From Variovorax guangxiensis (GTDB taxonomy: Bacteria > Pseudomonadota > Gammaproteobacteria > Burkholderiales > Burkholderiaceae_C), in contig NZ_RXFT01000021.1 in the NCBI RefSeq assembly GCF_003952165.1, forward strand, positions 1 to 64,000: a DNA stretch of 64,000 nt, read 5' to 3'. Position numbers and translations under genes: made by a program. Shown piece after piece: positions 33,634-41,116 of this stretch. Within the stretch, counting starts at the first letter, position 1; every line of letters starts with the position of its first letter. A model generated the notes under the pieces. That model had not been told where the DNA came from. It saw nothing but the letters and a program-made list of their open reading frames with translations, and did no database searches.

Positions 33634-34314
33634 TCAGCGGCCGGGTTCGTCCCACGACGCCGAGGCGCGCAGCAGGCGGTCGAGGTCGCGCTTGGCGCGG
33701 CTCGCGCCGGCGACGTCCATGCGGGCCGGAAAACGCATCATCCAGTTGCCCATGGGATCGACCACGTAAAGGTGTTCGGCCAGCGAGTGGCCTTGCGCGG
33801 GCGCTAGCCATTTCGAGAGCTGGTCGGCCGGCACGCGCAGCACGGTCGCGCCGTGCAGGCCGTTGTTCAGGCGCTCGGGCACGGGAGCGGCGTCGCTCAC
33901 CAGCCAGACGCGGTCCATGCGATCTTTCTCGCGGCCCAAGCTCTCGCGCAGTTGCCGCGCCAGATAGAGCTGCTGTTCGCACAGCGTGTCGCATGCGGCA
34001 TCGGCCACCGTCACCAGCAGCCACTGGCCCTTGAGCGTGGCAAGGTCGACGGGTGCGCCGCTGCGGTCGGTGGCGGCGATCTTCGGCAGCTCGCGCTGCG
34101 GGTCGATCAGCTCGCCGTAGACGCTGCGCCCCTCGGGCCGGATCACGTAGTACGTGAAGTACGAGGCGATGACGGGCGATGCGCACATCAGCATCACCGC
34201 GATCATCTTCCAGCGTCCCATGGCCGTGCGCCGGCCCTCCGCGCCGTCGAGCGCCTGGTTGGGCGACGGCATCGAATGCACCGTCAGGCCCAGGGGTTCG
34301 TCAGAAGCGGCCAT
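33634..34314 (-). CDS. Membrane-anchored SCO/thioredoxin-like protein with CxxxC motif
   Basis: A 226-residue protein of the oxidase cluster, not assigned to a characterised family. One membrane helix lies at about residues 36-57 (MIAVMLMCASPVIASYF). A probable periplasmic thioredoxin-like domain follows, with ATLKGQWLLVTVADAACDTLC; Cys108 and Cys112 form CxxxC as in SCO proteins, and YVVDPMGNWMMRFP lies near 183-196. SCO's third ligand histidine is not obvious, although His176 and His181 lie nearby. ATG 34314 overlaps the SURF1 gene by 14 nt. It may be a redox or copper assembly factor; that is inference. Confidence 0.8.
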   Translation of the reverse strand: MAASDEPLGLTVHSMPSPNQALDGAEGRRTAMGRWKMIAVMLMCASPVIASYFTYYVIRPEGRSVYGELIDPQRELPKIAATDRSGAPVDLATLKGQWLLVTVADAACDTLCEQQLYLARQLRESLGREKDRMDRVWLVSDAAPVPERLNNGLHGATVLRVPADQLSKWLAPAQGHSLAEHLYVVDPMGNWMMRFPARMDVAGASRAKRDLDRLLRASASWDEPGR

Positions 34315-35164
34315 CGCGTGCGCGGCGCCTTGAGCGGCGGATGGGCGTGATGAATTGGAACCAGACATAGAGGATGACGACGAGGGCCGACAGGCCGAAC
34401 CACTGGAATGCGTAACCGTAGTGCCTCTCGAGGCCCAGTGCCGGCGCCGGCCAGTCGCGCTGCAGGCCCTCGGAAGCCGGGCCGCCCTGCTGCAGCGACA
34501 CGTCGGTGCGCAGGGGCAGTCTGGTTTCGGCACGGAAGGCCTCAAGGTCGAGATTCTGCCGGATGGGCGAATACCCTTCGGCGACCGGTGCCGCAGCGGC
34601 GGTGGAAGCCGGGGCCGAGGCCGCCGCGGCAGGTGCGGAGGCTGCGGGCACGGGCGCCGGCGCGGCGGAGCCCAGTTCCAGCAGGTGGCTCGGCGGCGGC
34701 TCGATCAGGCCGGTGACTTCGACGATGCCGGCCGGCGTCTCGACCGCGCCCAGCTTCGTGCGGTCGACGAAATTGCGCTGGATCCAGCCGCGCTGCACCA
34801 TCACCGTCTGCTCGGTGCCCTCGAGGGCGAAGGGCGTCAGCACGTAGAAGCCGGGCGTGCCGTGCATCTGGCGGTTGTCGAGATACACGGTCTGCGGCGT
34901 GAGCCAGAGGCCGCGCAGGCGCACTGCGCGGTGCATCGCGTCGGAGGCCTTGCCGAGGGCAAGGAACTCTGCCTGCGTCAGCGGCGGCTTCAGCTTCTCG
35001 GCATCGATGCTGGCCTGAAGCGCTTCCTTCTGGGCGGCGCGCGAGAGCTGCCAGCGGCCCAGCGAAATGGTGGCCGACACGGTCAGGGCGGCGGCAATGG
35101 TCATCACCCAGAAGCGGCCCCGGCGCAGGCGAGGTTCGTCGGAATACAGGGATACGGGAGTCAC
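34301..35164 (-). CDS. SURF1 family cytochrome oxidase assembly protein
   Basis: A 287-residue membrane protein with an N-terminal helix (about 19-36), a C-terminal helix (about 253-271) and SURF1 blocks between them: LGRWQLSRAAQK, VYLDNRQMHGTPGFYVLTPF, VMVQRGWIQRN and GYAFQWFGLSALVVI. SURF1 proteins supply heme A to subunit I. Residues about 166-196 are an Ala/Pro-rich insertion not typical of the family. The start is taken as GTG 35164, with no clear ribosome site. It is 36 bp divergent from the DUF2909 gene. Confidence 0.92.
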   Translation of the reverse strand: MTPVSLYSDEPRLRRGRFWVMTIAAALTVSATISLGRWQLSRAAQKEALQASIDAEKLKPPLTQAEFLALGKASDAMHRAVRLRGLWLTPQTVYLDNRQMHGTPGFYVLTPFALEGTEQTVMVQRGWIQRNFVDRTKLGAVETPAGIVEVTGLIEPPPSHLLELGSAAPAPVPAASAPAAAASAPASTAAAAPVAEGYSPIRQNLDLEAFRAETRLPLRTDVSLQQGGPASEGLQRDWPAPALGLERHYGYAFQWFGLSALVVILYVWFQFITPIRRSRRRARDGRF

Positions 35165-35200
35165 TGGAGGGGGCGGGGCGTGCGGCCGATAATGCGGGTC

Positions 35201-35422
35201 ATGAAATACTTCGTCGCCCTGGTGTTCGTGGGCATCTTCGCGAGCCTCGCGTTTGCCCTGTACTTCATGCTGAAGGACGGGCGCAACGGGCGCGCCAAGA
35301 GCGGCGGCATGGCGCGCGCGCTCACCGTTCGGATCGGCCTGTCGGTGTTTTTGTTCCTCTGCATGCTGCTCGCCTGGAAGTTCGGATACATCCAGCCAAC
35401 CGGGCTCCCGCTCGGCAAGTAG
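35201..35422 (+). CDS. Twin transmembrane protein (DUF2909 family)
   Basis: A 73-residue protein with two membrane helices (residues about 3-23 and 43-62) joined by a basic loop KDGRNGRAKSGGMARAL. It ends GYIQPTGLPLGK. DUF2909 genes accompany the oxidase cluster in Burkholderiales; the function is unknown. Here it lies on the opposite strand to all its neighbours, between SURF1 and ctaE, and is closed by a shared bidirectional terminator. ATG 35201 is used; ATG 35192 is an in-frame alternative. Confidence 0.82.
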   Translation: MKYFVALVFVGIFASLAFALYFMLKDGRNGRAKSGGMARALTVRIGLSVFLFLCMLLAWKFGYIQPTGLPLGK

Positions 35423-35445
35423 ATGATGCTCGTGCCAGGAGAACC

Positions 35446-35477
35446 AAGAAAAAGGCGCCTTCCGGCGCCTTTTTCTT
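35446..35477. terminator. Bidirectional intrinsic terminator between DUF2909 gene and ctaE
   Basis: A perfect 14-bp stem, AAGAAAAAGGCGCC (35446-35459) and GGCGCCTTTTTCTT (35464-35477), with a TTCC loop. It gives a U-tract on both strands. It ends the plus-strand DUF2909 transcript and the minus-strand ctaC-to-ctaE transcript at the same place. SURF1-ctaA-ctaB-sco would then need their own promoter. Confidence 0.9.
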
Positions 35478-35499
35478 GTCATGCCGCGAGGTTCTTCGC

Positions 35500-36381
35500 T
35501 CAAAGCCAATAGACCAGCAGGTAAAGGCCGAGCCAGACCACGTCCACGAAGTGCCAGTACCAGGCCGCGCCCTCGAAGCCGAAGTGGCGCTCTGGCGTGA
35601 AGTGGCCCTTGCGCAGTCGCAGCGTGATGAACAGCAGCATCAGCATGCCGATGAACACGTGCAGGCCGTGGAAGCCGGTCAGCATGAAGAAGGTCGAGCC
35701 GTAGGTGCCGGAGCTGAGCTTGAGGTTCAGTTCGGTGTACAGGTGGTGGTATTCGTAACCTTGCACGCCCAGGAAGATCACGCCCAGCAGCACGGTGAGC
35801 CACATGAAGCGGATCGTCTGCGCGCGATGGCCGGCGCGCAGCGCGTGGTGGGCGATGGTGAGCGTCACGCCCGAGCTCAGCAGCAGCGCGGTATTGATCG
35901 TGGGCAGCCAGAACGGGCCGACGGTCTGGAAGGGCTCGACGATGCCTGCCGGCGAGGCGGTGGCGCCGGCGGCGACGCTGGGCCACACGGCCTTGAAGTC
36001 GGGCCACAGCAGCGCGTTGTCGAGGCTGCCGAGCGATGGCAGCGCGTGAGTGCGTGCCCACCACAGCGCGGTGAAGAACGCGCCGAAGAACATCACTTCC
36101 GAGAAGATGAACCAGCTCATGCTCCAGCGGAACGAGAGGTCGATCTTGTGGCCGTACTGGCCGCTCTCGCTCTCGCCGATGGCGGCGCGGAACCAGACGA
36201 AGAGCGTGCCGAGCCAGATCACCATGCCGGCCAGCAGGGACCATGCGCCCCACTGGTGGCCGTTGATCCATTGCGCGGCGCCAAGGATCACGAAGAACAA
36301 ACCGATCGCGGCCGAGACCGGATAGGCCGAGGGGCCCGGCACGAAATAGTAGGGCGTGGTGCCGTGGGTGGTTGAACTCAT
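35500..36381 (-). CDS. ctaE: Cytochrome c oxidase subunit III
   Basis: A 293-residue inner-membrane subunit of the aa3-type oxidase with seven helices. Recognisable blocks are SMSWFIFSEVMFFGAFFTALWW (about 92-113), TGFHGLHVFIGM near 239-250, the HFTPERHFGFEGAAWYWHF block and the terminal DVVWLGLYLLVYWL. It stabilises the catalytic core and shapes proton uptake. AGGAG lies 5 nt before ATG 36381. It is followed by a bidirectional terminator. Confidence 0.97.
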   Translation of the reverse strand: MSSTTHGTTPYYFVPGPSAYPVSAAIGLFFVILGAAQWINGHQWGAWSLLAGMVIWLGTLFVWFRAAIGESESGQYGHKIDLSFRWSMSWFIFSEVMFFGAFFTALWWARTHALPSLGSLDNALLWPDFKAVWPSVAAGATASPAGIVEPFQTVGPFWLPTINTALLLSSGVTLTIAHHALRAGHRAQTIRFMWLTVLLGVIFLGVQGYEYHHLYTELNLKLSSGTYGSTFFMLTGFHGLHVFIGMLMLLFITLRLRKGHFTPERHFGFEGAAWYWHFVDVVWLGLYLLVYWL

Positions 36382-36453
36382 ATCAGCTCCTGGCTCTCTT
36401 TCTTCTCTTCTCGGTTCAATGGATTCTGCTTGCCGTGGAAGGCTTCTTTTCCG

Positions 36454-36672
36454 TCAGGCCCCGGCCGACGCGACCACATGGCGCACCACCAGCACGAGGG
36501 CGACCACGAAGACCACCACCGCCACGAACGCCACCGCGATGATGTGCAGCGGGTTGAGCTTGCGCAGGTCTTCCTGGTAGGCGCTGTTCTTGCGCACGCC
36601 GAAGAACGACCAGCCCACCGCCTTCACCGTGTCCCACAGCGAAGCCTTCGGCCGGTTCGAGGGATCGGTCAC
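36454..36672 (-). CDS. DUF2970 family small membrane protein
   Basis: A 72-residue protein. A cytoplasmic stretch with the DUF2970 signature SLWDTVKAVGWSFFGVRKN (residues 11-29) is followed by one C-terminal membrane helix (about 43-66). The start is GTG 36672, overlapping the ctaG stop by 4 nt. DUF2970 genes accompany ctaG and subunit III in betaproteobacteria and a role in oxidase assembly is presumed from context only. Confidence 0.85.
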   Translation of the reverse strand: MTDPSNRPKASLWDTVKAVGWSFFGVRKNSAYQEDLRKLNPLHIIAVAFVAVVVFVVALVLVVRHVVASAGA

Positions 36673-37295
36673 GAGCGCGGCTCATTCGCGGAGCTGGTAA
36701 CGGCGGCCACCGGGGCCGCGGGCGTCTTGCCGCCCACCTCGAAGAAGGTGTACGACAGCGTGATGGTCTTCACGTCCTTGGAAATCTTCGGGTCGATCAC
36801 GAACGCGACCGGCCACTGCTTCTTCTCGCCCGGATCGAGCGTGTACTGGTTGAAGCAGAAGCACTCGAGCTTGTTGAAGTACGGCGCGGCCTGCTGCGGC
36901 GCGTAGCTCGGGATGGCCTGCGCGGCCATGCGGCGGTTCTGCACGTTCTGGAACTCGTACATCACCGTGTTGAGCTCGCCCGGGTGCACCTGGATGGTCC
37001 GCTCCGCGGGCTTGAAGTCCCAGAGGCCGCCGCGCACGTTGGAATCGAACTCGACCGTGATGGTGCGGCTCTTGTCGACCTGCGTGTTGTCGGGCACGCG
37101 CACGTTCTTGCCACCGCTCGCGCCGCCCGGCACCTCGAGCTCGGAGAGCGCGAGGATGTTGATGCCGGTCATCTCGCAGATCGCGCGGTACATCGGCACC
37201 AGCGCATAGCCGAAGGCGAACATGCCGCAGGCCACGACGGCCAGCTTGCCGACCATGCGGACGTTGGCGCGGCGGATGCGTGGACCGAGGCTCAT
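36669..37295 (-). CDS. ctaG: Cytochrome c oxidase assembly protein CtaG/Cox11
   Basis: A 208-residue copper chaperone that inserts CuB into subunit I. An N-terminal membrane anchor (about 14-33) precedes a periplasmic beta domain with FDSNVRGGLWDFKP and the copper-binding CFCF motif in LECFCFNQ near residues 144-151, then DPGEKKQWPVAFVIDP. GGAG precedes ATG 37295. It lies between the 37-aa assembly gene and DUF2970. Confidence 0.96.
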   Translation of the reverse strand: MSLGPRIRRANVRMVGKLAVVACGMFAFGYALVPMYRAICEMTGINILALSELEVPGGASGGKNVRVPDNTQVDKSRTITVEFDSNVRGGLWDFKPAERTIQVHPGELNTVMYEFQNVQNRRMAAQAIPSYAPQQAAPYFNKLECFCFNQYTLDPGEKKQWPVAFVIDPKISKDVKTITLSYTFFEVGGKTPAAPVAAVTSSANEPRS

Positions 37296-37334
37296 GCGCG
37301 TGTGCTCCCGTTCGTTGCCTGCTCGAATGCCCGG

Positions 37335-37448
37335 TCAGCGGCCGCTGAACCAGACCATGCGGACGATGAAGCCGATGAAGAACACCACGGCGATGGAGGC
37401 CAGCGTGAGCCCCATGCGGCGGTTGTTCCTTTTCTGCTCGGGCGTCAT
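37335..37448 (-). CDS. Cytochrome oxidase small assembly protein (37 aa)
   Basis: A 37-residue reading frame between ctaD and ctaG, starting ATG 37448 and ending TGA 37335. It has a polar, basic start (MTPEQKRNNRRMG) followed by a single hydrophobic helix (about 13-33) ending WFSGR. Small one-helix proteins of this kind are annotated at this position in related oxidase operons as cytochrome oxidase small assembly proteins. It fills a gap that would otherwise be empty in a tightly packed operon. Function is from context. Confidence 0.78.
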   Translation of the reverse strand: MTPEQKRNNRRMGLTLASIAVVFFIGFIVRMVWFSGR

Positions 37449-37473
37449 CGTGCTGCGTAGGCTGACAGTGCGT

Positions 37474-39117
37474 TCAACCGATCACCTTGGTGGCGGTCGC
37501 GTCGAGCTTGGGCGGGTTCTCGAAGGTGTGGAACGGTGCCGGCGACGGCACTTCCCACTCGAGGCCCTCGGCAGCTTCCCACGGCTTCTGGGCAGCCTTC
37601 TCGCCCTTGCCGCGCATCGTGGGCAGCACGATGAACAGGAAGAAATACAACTGGGCAAAACCGAAGAAGAAGGCACCGACAGACGCGACGGCGTTGAAGT
37701 CGGCGAACTGCATCGGGTAGTCGGCGTAGCGTCGCGGCATGCCGGCCAGGCCCAGGAAGTGCATCGGGAAGAAGGTCACGTTGAACGAGATCAGCGACCA
37801 CCAGAAGTGCACCTTGCCGCGCGTCTCGTTGTACATCACGCCGGTCCACTTCGGAGCCCAGTAGTAGAAGCCCGAGAACATGGCGAACAGCGAACCCGCC
37901 ACCAGCACGTAATGGAAATGGGCCACCACGTAGTACGTGTCCTGCAGCTGCGTGTCGATGGGGGCGACGGCCAGGATCAGGCCGGTGAAGCCGCCCATGG
38001 TGAACACGAAGATGAAGCCGACGGCGAACAGCATCGGCGTCTCGAAGGTCATCGAGCCCTGCCACATGGTGGCGATCCAGTTGAAGATCTTCACGGCCGT
38101 GGGCACCGCGATCAGCATGGTCGCGTACATGAAGAACAGCTGGCCGGTCAGCGGCATGCCGGTCGTGAACATGTGGTGCGCCCACACGATGAACGACAGG
38201 ATGGCGATCGACGAGGTGGCGTACACCATCGAGGCATAGCCGAAGAGCTTCTTGCGGGCGAAGGCCGGCACCACCTGGCTGATGATGCCGAACGCCGGCA
38301 GGATCATGATGTAGACCTCGGGGTGGCCGAAGAACCAGAAGATGTGCTGGTACATCACCGGGTCGCCGCCGCCGGCGGGGTTGAAGAAGCTGGTGCCGAA
38401 GTGGCGATCGGTCAGCGTCATCGTGATGGCGCCGGCGAGCACGGGCATCACGGCGATCAGCAGGTAGGCGGTGATGAGCCAGGTCCAGCAGAACATCGGC
38501 ATCTTCATCAGCGTCATGCCGGGGGCGCGCATGTTGAGGATGGTCACGATGATGTTGATCGAGCCCATGATCGACGAGGCGCCCATGATGTGCATCGCGA
38601 AGATGCCGGCGTCCATCGAGGGGCCCATCTGCAGCGTGAGCGGCGCGTACAGCGTCCAGCCCGCGGCGGGTGCCCCGCCGGGCATGAAGAACGAGCCCAC
38701 CAGCATCAGCGCCGCCGGGATCAGCAGCCAGAAGCTGAAGTTGTTCATGCGCGCGAACGCCATGTCGGAGGCGCCCACCTGCAGCGGGATCATCCAGTTC
38801 GCGAAGCCCACGAAGGCCGGCATGATCGCGCCGAACACCATGATCAGGCCGTGCATGGTGGTGAACTGGTTGAAGAGCTCCGGGTTCACCAGTTGCAGGC
38901 CGGGCTGGAACAGCTCGGCGCGGATCAGCAGCGCGAGCACGCCGCCCACCATCAGCATGGTGAAGCTGAACAGCAGGTACAGCGTGCCGATGTCCTTGTG
39001 GTTGGTGGCGAACACCCAGCGGCGCCAGCCGGTGGGCGCGTGGTGGTCGTGATGATCGTCGTGTGCGTGGTCGCCGTGGCCTGCTGCGTGACCGTGGGGG
39101 TCGAGAACTGCGCTCAT
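37474..39117 (-). CDS. ctaD: Cytochrome c oxidase subunit I (aa3-type)
   Basis: A 547-residue, 12-helix catalytic subunit that reduces oxygen at heme a3-CuB and pumps protons. It has the histidine-rich start (GHAAGHGDHAHDDHHDHHAP), TMHGLIMVFGAIMPAF with a heme a ligand, WFFGHPEVYIMILPAFGI with the CuB histidine and cross-linked tyrosine region, and LQDTYYVVAHFHYVL with the heme a3 and a ligands. AAGGA lies 8 nt before ATG 39117. It follows ctaC by 43 bp. Confidence 0.98.
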   Translation of the reverse strand: MSAVLDPHGHAAGHGDHAHDDHHDHHAPTGWRRWVFATNHKDIGTLYLLFSFTMLMVGGVLALLIRAELFQPGLQLVNPELFNQFTTMHGLIMVFGAIMPAFVGFANWMIPLQVGASDMAFARMNNFSFWLLIPAALMLVGSFFMPGGAPAAGWTLYAPLTLQMGPSMDAGIFAMHIMGASSIMGSINIIVTILNMRAPGMTLMKMPMFCWTWLITAYLLIAVMPVLAGAITMTLTDRHFGTSFFNPAGGGDPVMYQHIFWFFGHPEVYIMILPAFGIISQVVPAFARKKLFGYASMVYATSSIAILSFIVWAHHMFTTGMPLTGQLFFMYATMLIAVPTAVKIFNWIATMWQGSMTFETPMLFAVGFIFVFTMGGFTGLILAVAPIDTQLQDTYYVVAHFHYVLVAGSLFAMFSGFYYWAPKWTGVMYNETRGKVHFWWSLISFNVTFFPMHFLGLAGMPRRYADYPMQFADFNAVASVGAFFFGFAQLYFFLFIVLPTMRGKGEKAAQKPWEAAEGLEWEVPSPAPFHTFENPPKLDATATKVIG

Positions 39118-39160
39118 TTCGTTGTTCCTTGCAATTTCTTCGTCGCGGGGCGCTCGCGCA

Positions 39161-40339
39161 TCACTTGGCGCGCAGGGCCAGCACTTCGGCCGGCTGCACC
39201 AGCTGGCCCGTCTTGTTCGACCAGCTGTTCTTGGTGTACGTGGCCACGGCCGCGAGGTCGGTATCGCTCAGTTGCTTCCAGGAGGGCATTGCGCCGTTGT
39301 TCTGGCCGTTCAGCAGCACCGTCAGCTGGACCTTGTGGTCGGCGTCGGTCACCTTGGCCGAGCCGTCCAGCGGCTTGATCGGGCCGGCGCCCTTGCCGTT
39401 GGCCTGGTGGCAGGCCGCGCAGTTGGCGGCATAGACCTTCTCGCCGCGCGCGAGCATGTCGGGCAGGGTCCAGACCTTGGTCGGGTCGTCGAGCTTGGCG
39501 GCAGCTTCCTTGCGCTTGGCGGCCACCCAGGTCGTGTAGTCGGCGGCCGAGACCACCTTCACGTGGATCGGCATGTAGGCATGTTCCTTGCCGCACAGTT
39601 CCTGGCACTGGCCGTAGTAGTCGCCCACGGTCTCGGCGCGGAACCAGGTGTCGCGCACGAAGCCGGGAATGGCGTCCTGCTTGAGGCCCAGCTGCGGCAC
39701 GGCGAAGGCGTGGATCACGTCGTTCGCGGTGGTGATGATGCGGACCTTCTTGTTGACCGGCACGACCAGCGGGTTGTCGACCTTGAGCAGGTAGTCGTCG
39801 GGCATCTGACCCCTGGCGCCCGCGTCGGACATGGCGCGCTGCGAGCTGTCGAGCGTGGAGATGAAGGCCAGGCCCTCGCCTTCGCCGTTGAGGTAGTCGT
39901 AGCCCCACTTCCACTGATAGCCAGTGGTCTTGATCGTGAGGTCGGCGTTGGTGGTGTCCTTCTGGGCCACCAGCACCTTGGTGGCGGGCAGCGCCATGAT
40001 GATGACGATGAGGAAGGGCACGATGGTCCAGATGACCTCGACCACCACCGATTCATGGAAGTTGGCGGCCTTGTGGCCCACCGACTTGCGGTGCTTCCAG
40101 ATGGAATAGAACATCACCGCGAACACGCCGACGAAGATGACCGTGCACAGGATCATCATGATCGTGTGGAGCAGATGCTGCTCCTGCGCGATCTTGGTCA
40201 CGCCGACCGGAAGATTCAACTGGCGCACCGAAGGGCCGCCGGGCAGATCGTTGACTGCGTGCGCCGCGCTGCTGAAAGCCGCGCCGGCCGCCAGCAACAG
40301 ATTCGCCGGCCTGTACTTATTGCGCCAAATGCTCTTCAT
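39161..40339 (-). CDS. ctaC: Cytochrome c oxidase subunit II with fused cytochrome c domain
   Basis: A 392-residue subunit that takes electrons from cytochrome c. It has a signal peptide (to about AAHA, residue 28), two membrane helices (about 57-79 and 100-120) and the CuA domain with His210, Cys245, Cys249, His253 and Met256 in GQCQELCGKEHAYMP. A C-terminal cytochrome c domain has CAACH (307-311) and a likely Met351 ligand, making it a caa3-type subunit II. ATG 40339 is used; GTG 40348 is an in-frame alternative. Confidence 0.96.
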   Translation of the reverse strand: MKSIWRNKYRPANLLLAAGAAFSSAAHAVNDLPGGPSVRQLNLPVGVTKIAQEQHLLHTIMMILCTVIFVGVFAVMFYSIWKHRKSVGHKAANFHESVVVEVIWTIVPFLIVIIMALPATKVLVAQKDTTNADLTIKTTGYQWKWGYDYLNGEGEGLAFISTLDSSQRAMSDAGARGQMPDDYLLKVDNPLVVPVNKKVRIITTANDVIHAFAVPQLGLKQDAIPGFVRDTWFRAETVGDYYGQCQELCGKEHAYMPIHVKVVSAADYTTWVAAKRKEAAAKLDDPTKVWTLPDMLARGEKVYAANCAACHQANGKGAGPIKPLDGSAKVTDADHKVQLTVLLNGQNNGAMPSWKQLSDTDLAAVATYTKNSWSNKTGQLVQPAEVLALRAK

Positions 40340-40399
40340 CGTGTTCACGTTTCTTCAATTTTTCGACAAACCCAACCGTGCAGCACTGCGCGAGCCCCC

Positions 40400-40864
40400 T
40401 CAGGCGCCACGCAACGCCATTCGAATCTCGCGGGCCAAGGCCGCACGCAACTCCGGGCGTACATAGCGCCCCACCCTGACCGATCGACCCTGCCCCGAGA
40501 CCTCGATCAGCGAGCGATCGCCGGTCTGGGGTTCGATCCGCACCTGGTGCGGAAGAAATTCCGTGCGCTCGTAGTGCCCGCCGTTTTCGAGCTCGACGAC
40601 GAGACGTCCCTCCTGCAATGCGATCTTCTCGCCATCCGTCGCATGCCTTGCGTACACCATGAAGGCAAACCCGACGGCGGCCAGCTCGAGCCAGGCAAAA
40701 GGCAGCACCATGGGCGCACCGTGCAGCCAGAACAGGGTGCCGATGCCGAGAGATACCACGCACAGCGAAGCGTAGAGCCAGCCCAGCTGGCTCGGCGTCA
40801 CCGAGCAGTTGCGCTTCAGGAACCAGTGGATGCTCTGGCCTGAAACGGTGGCAAATCGAAACAC
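40400..40864 (-). CDS. DUF2244 domain protein
   Basis: A 154-residue membrane protein with two adjacent hydrophobic helices (about 27-70). It starts VFRFATVSGQSIHWFLKRNCS, where FLKRNCS is the DUF2244 landmark (KRNCS-type). A soluble tail near VVELENGGHYERTEF and VRVGRYVRPELR completes it. GTG 40864 gives the family N-terminus; GTG 40876, GTG 40942 and TTG 40960 are in-frame alternatives without better ribosome sites. Function is unknown. It is the first gene of the oxidase cluster, 60 bp before ctaC. Confidence 0.8.
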   Translation of the reverse strand: MFRFATVSGQSIHWFLKRNCSVTPSQLGWLYASLCVVSLGIGTLFWLHGAPMVLPFAWLELAAVGFAFMVYARHATDGEKIALQEGRLVVELENGGHYERTEFLPHQVRIEPQTGDRSLIEVSGQGRSVRVGRYVRPELRAALAREIRMALRGA

Positions 40865-40950
40865 GGAATTCGACACGGGCGAGTTCAGCAAATCGGTGCG
40901 TCGACGGTCGCCAAACCCTCTCGTACGAACAGGATCCGACACCCCTCGAT

Positions 40951-40999
40951 CGCGGGACAATACCCGCGAGTTTCACGCAACGGCGGATTGTAGCGGGTA
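40951..40999. promoter_or_regulatory. Inverted repeats upstream of the oxidase cluster
   Basis: CGCGGG-ACAATA-CCCGCG occupies 40951-40968, and TACCCGC (40961-40967) also pairs with GCGGGTA (40993-40999). The two structures share an arm and so are mutually exclusive. On the minus strand TACAAT (complement of 40986-40991) could be a -10 box for the DUF2244-ctaC operon, but no good -35 was found. The alternative hairpins suggest a regulated leader or an operator. Confidence 0.35.
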
Positions 41000-41116
41000 G
41001 ATACCTGCGCCCGAGTGCCCTGTGGGACGCCTACGGGTCACTACTAGTAGGCAAGAAACGCCCTGTACGACTAGCGTTTCCGGCACGCGTTTTCCACACG
41101 CGCCCGCCGCGATCGC

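Noticed and set aside
40865..41116. Possible small genes in the 252-bp gap before the oxidase cluster
   Set aside because: The frames there have no ribosome sites or recognisable products; only inverted repeats and a weak -10 candidate are seen.
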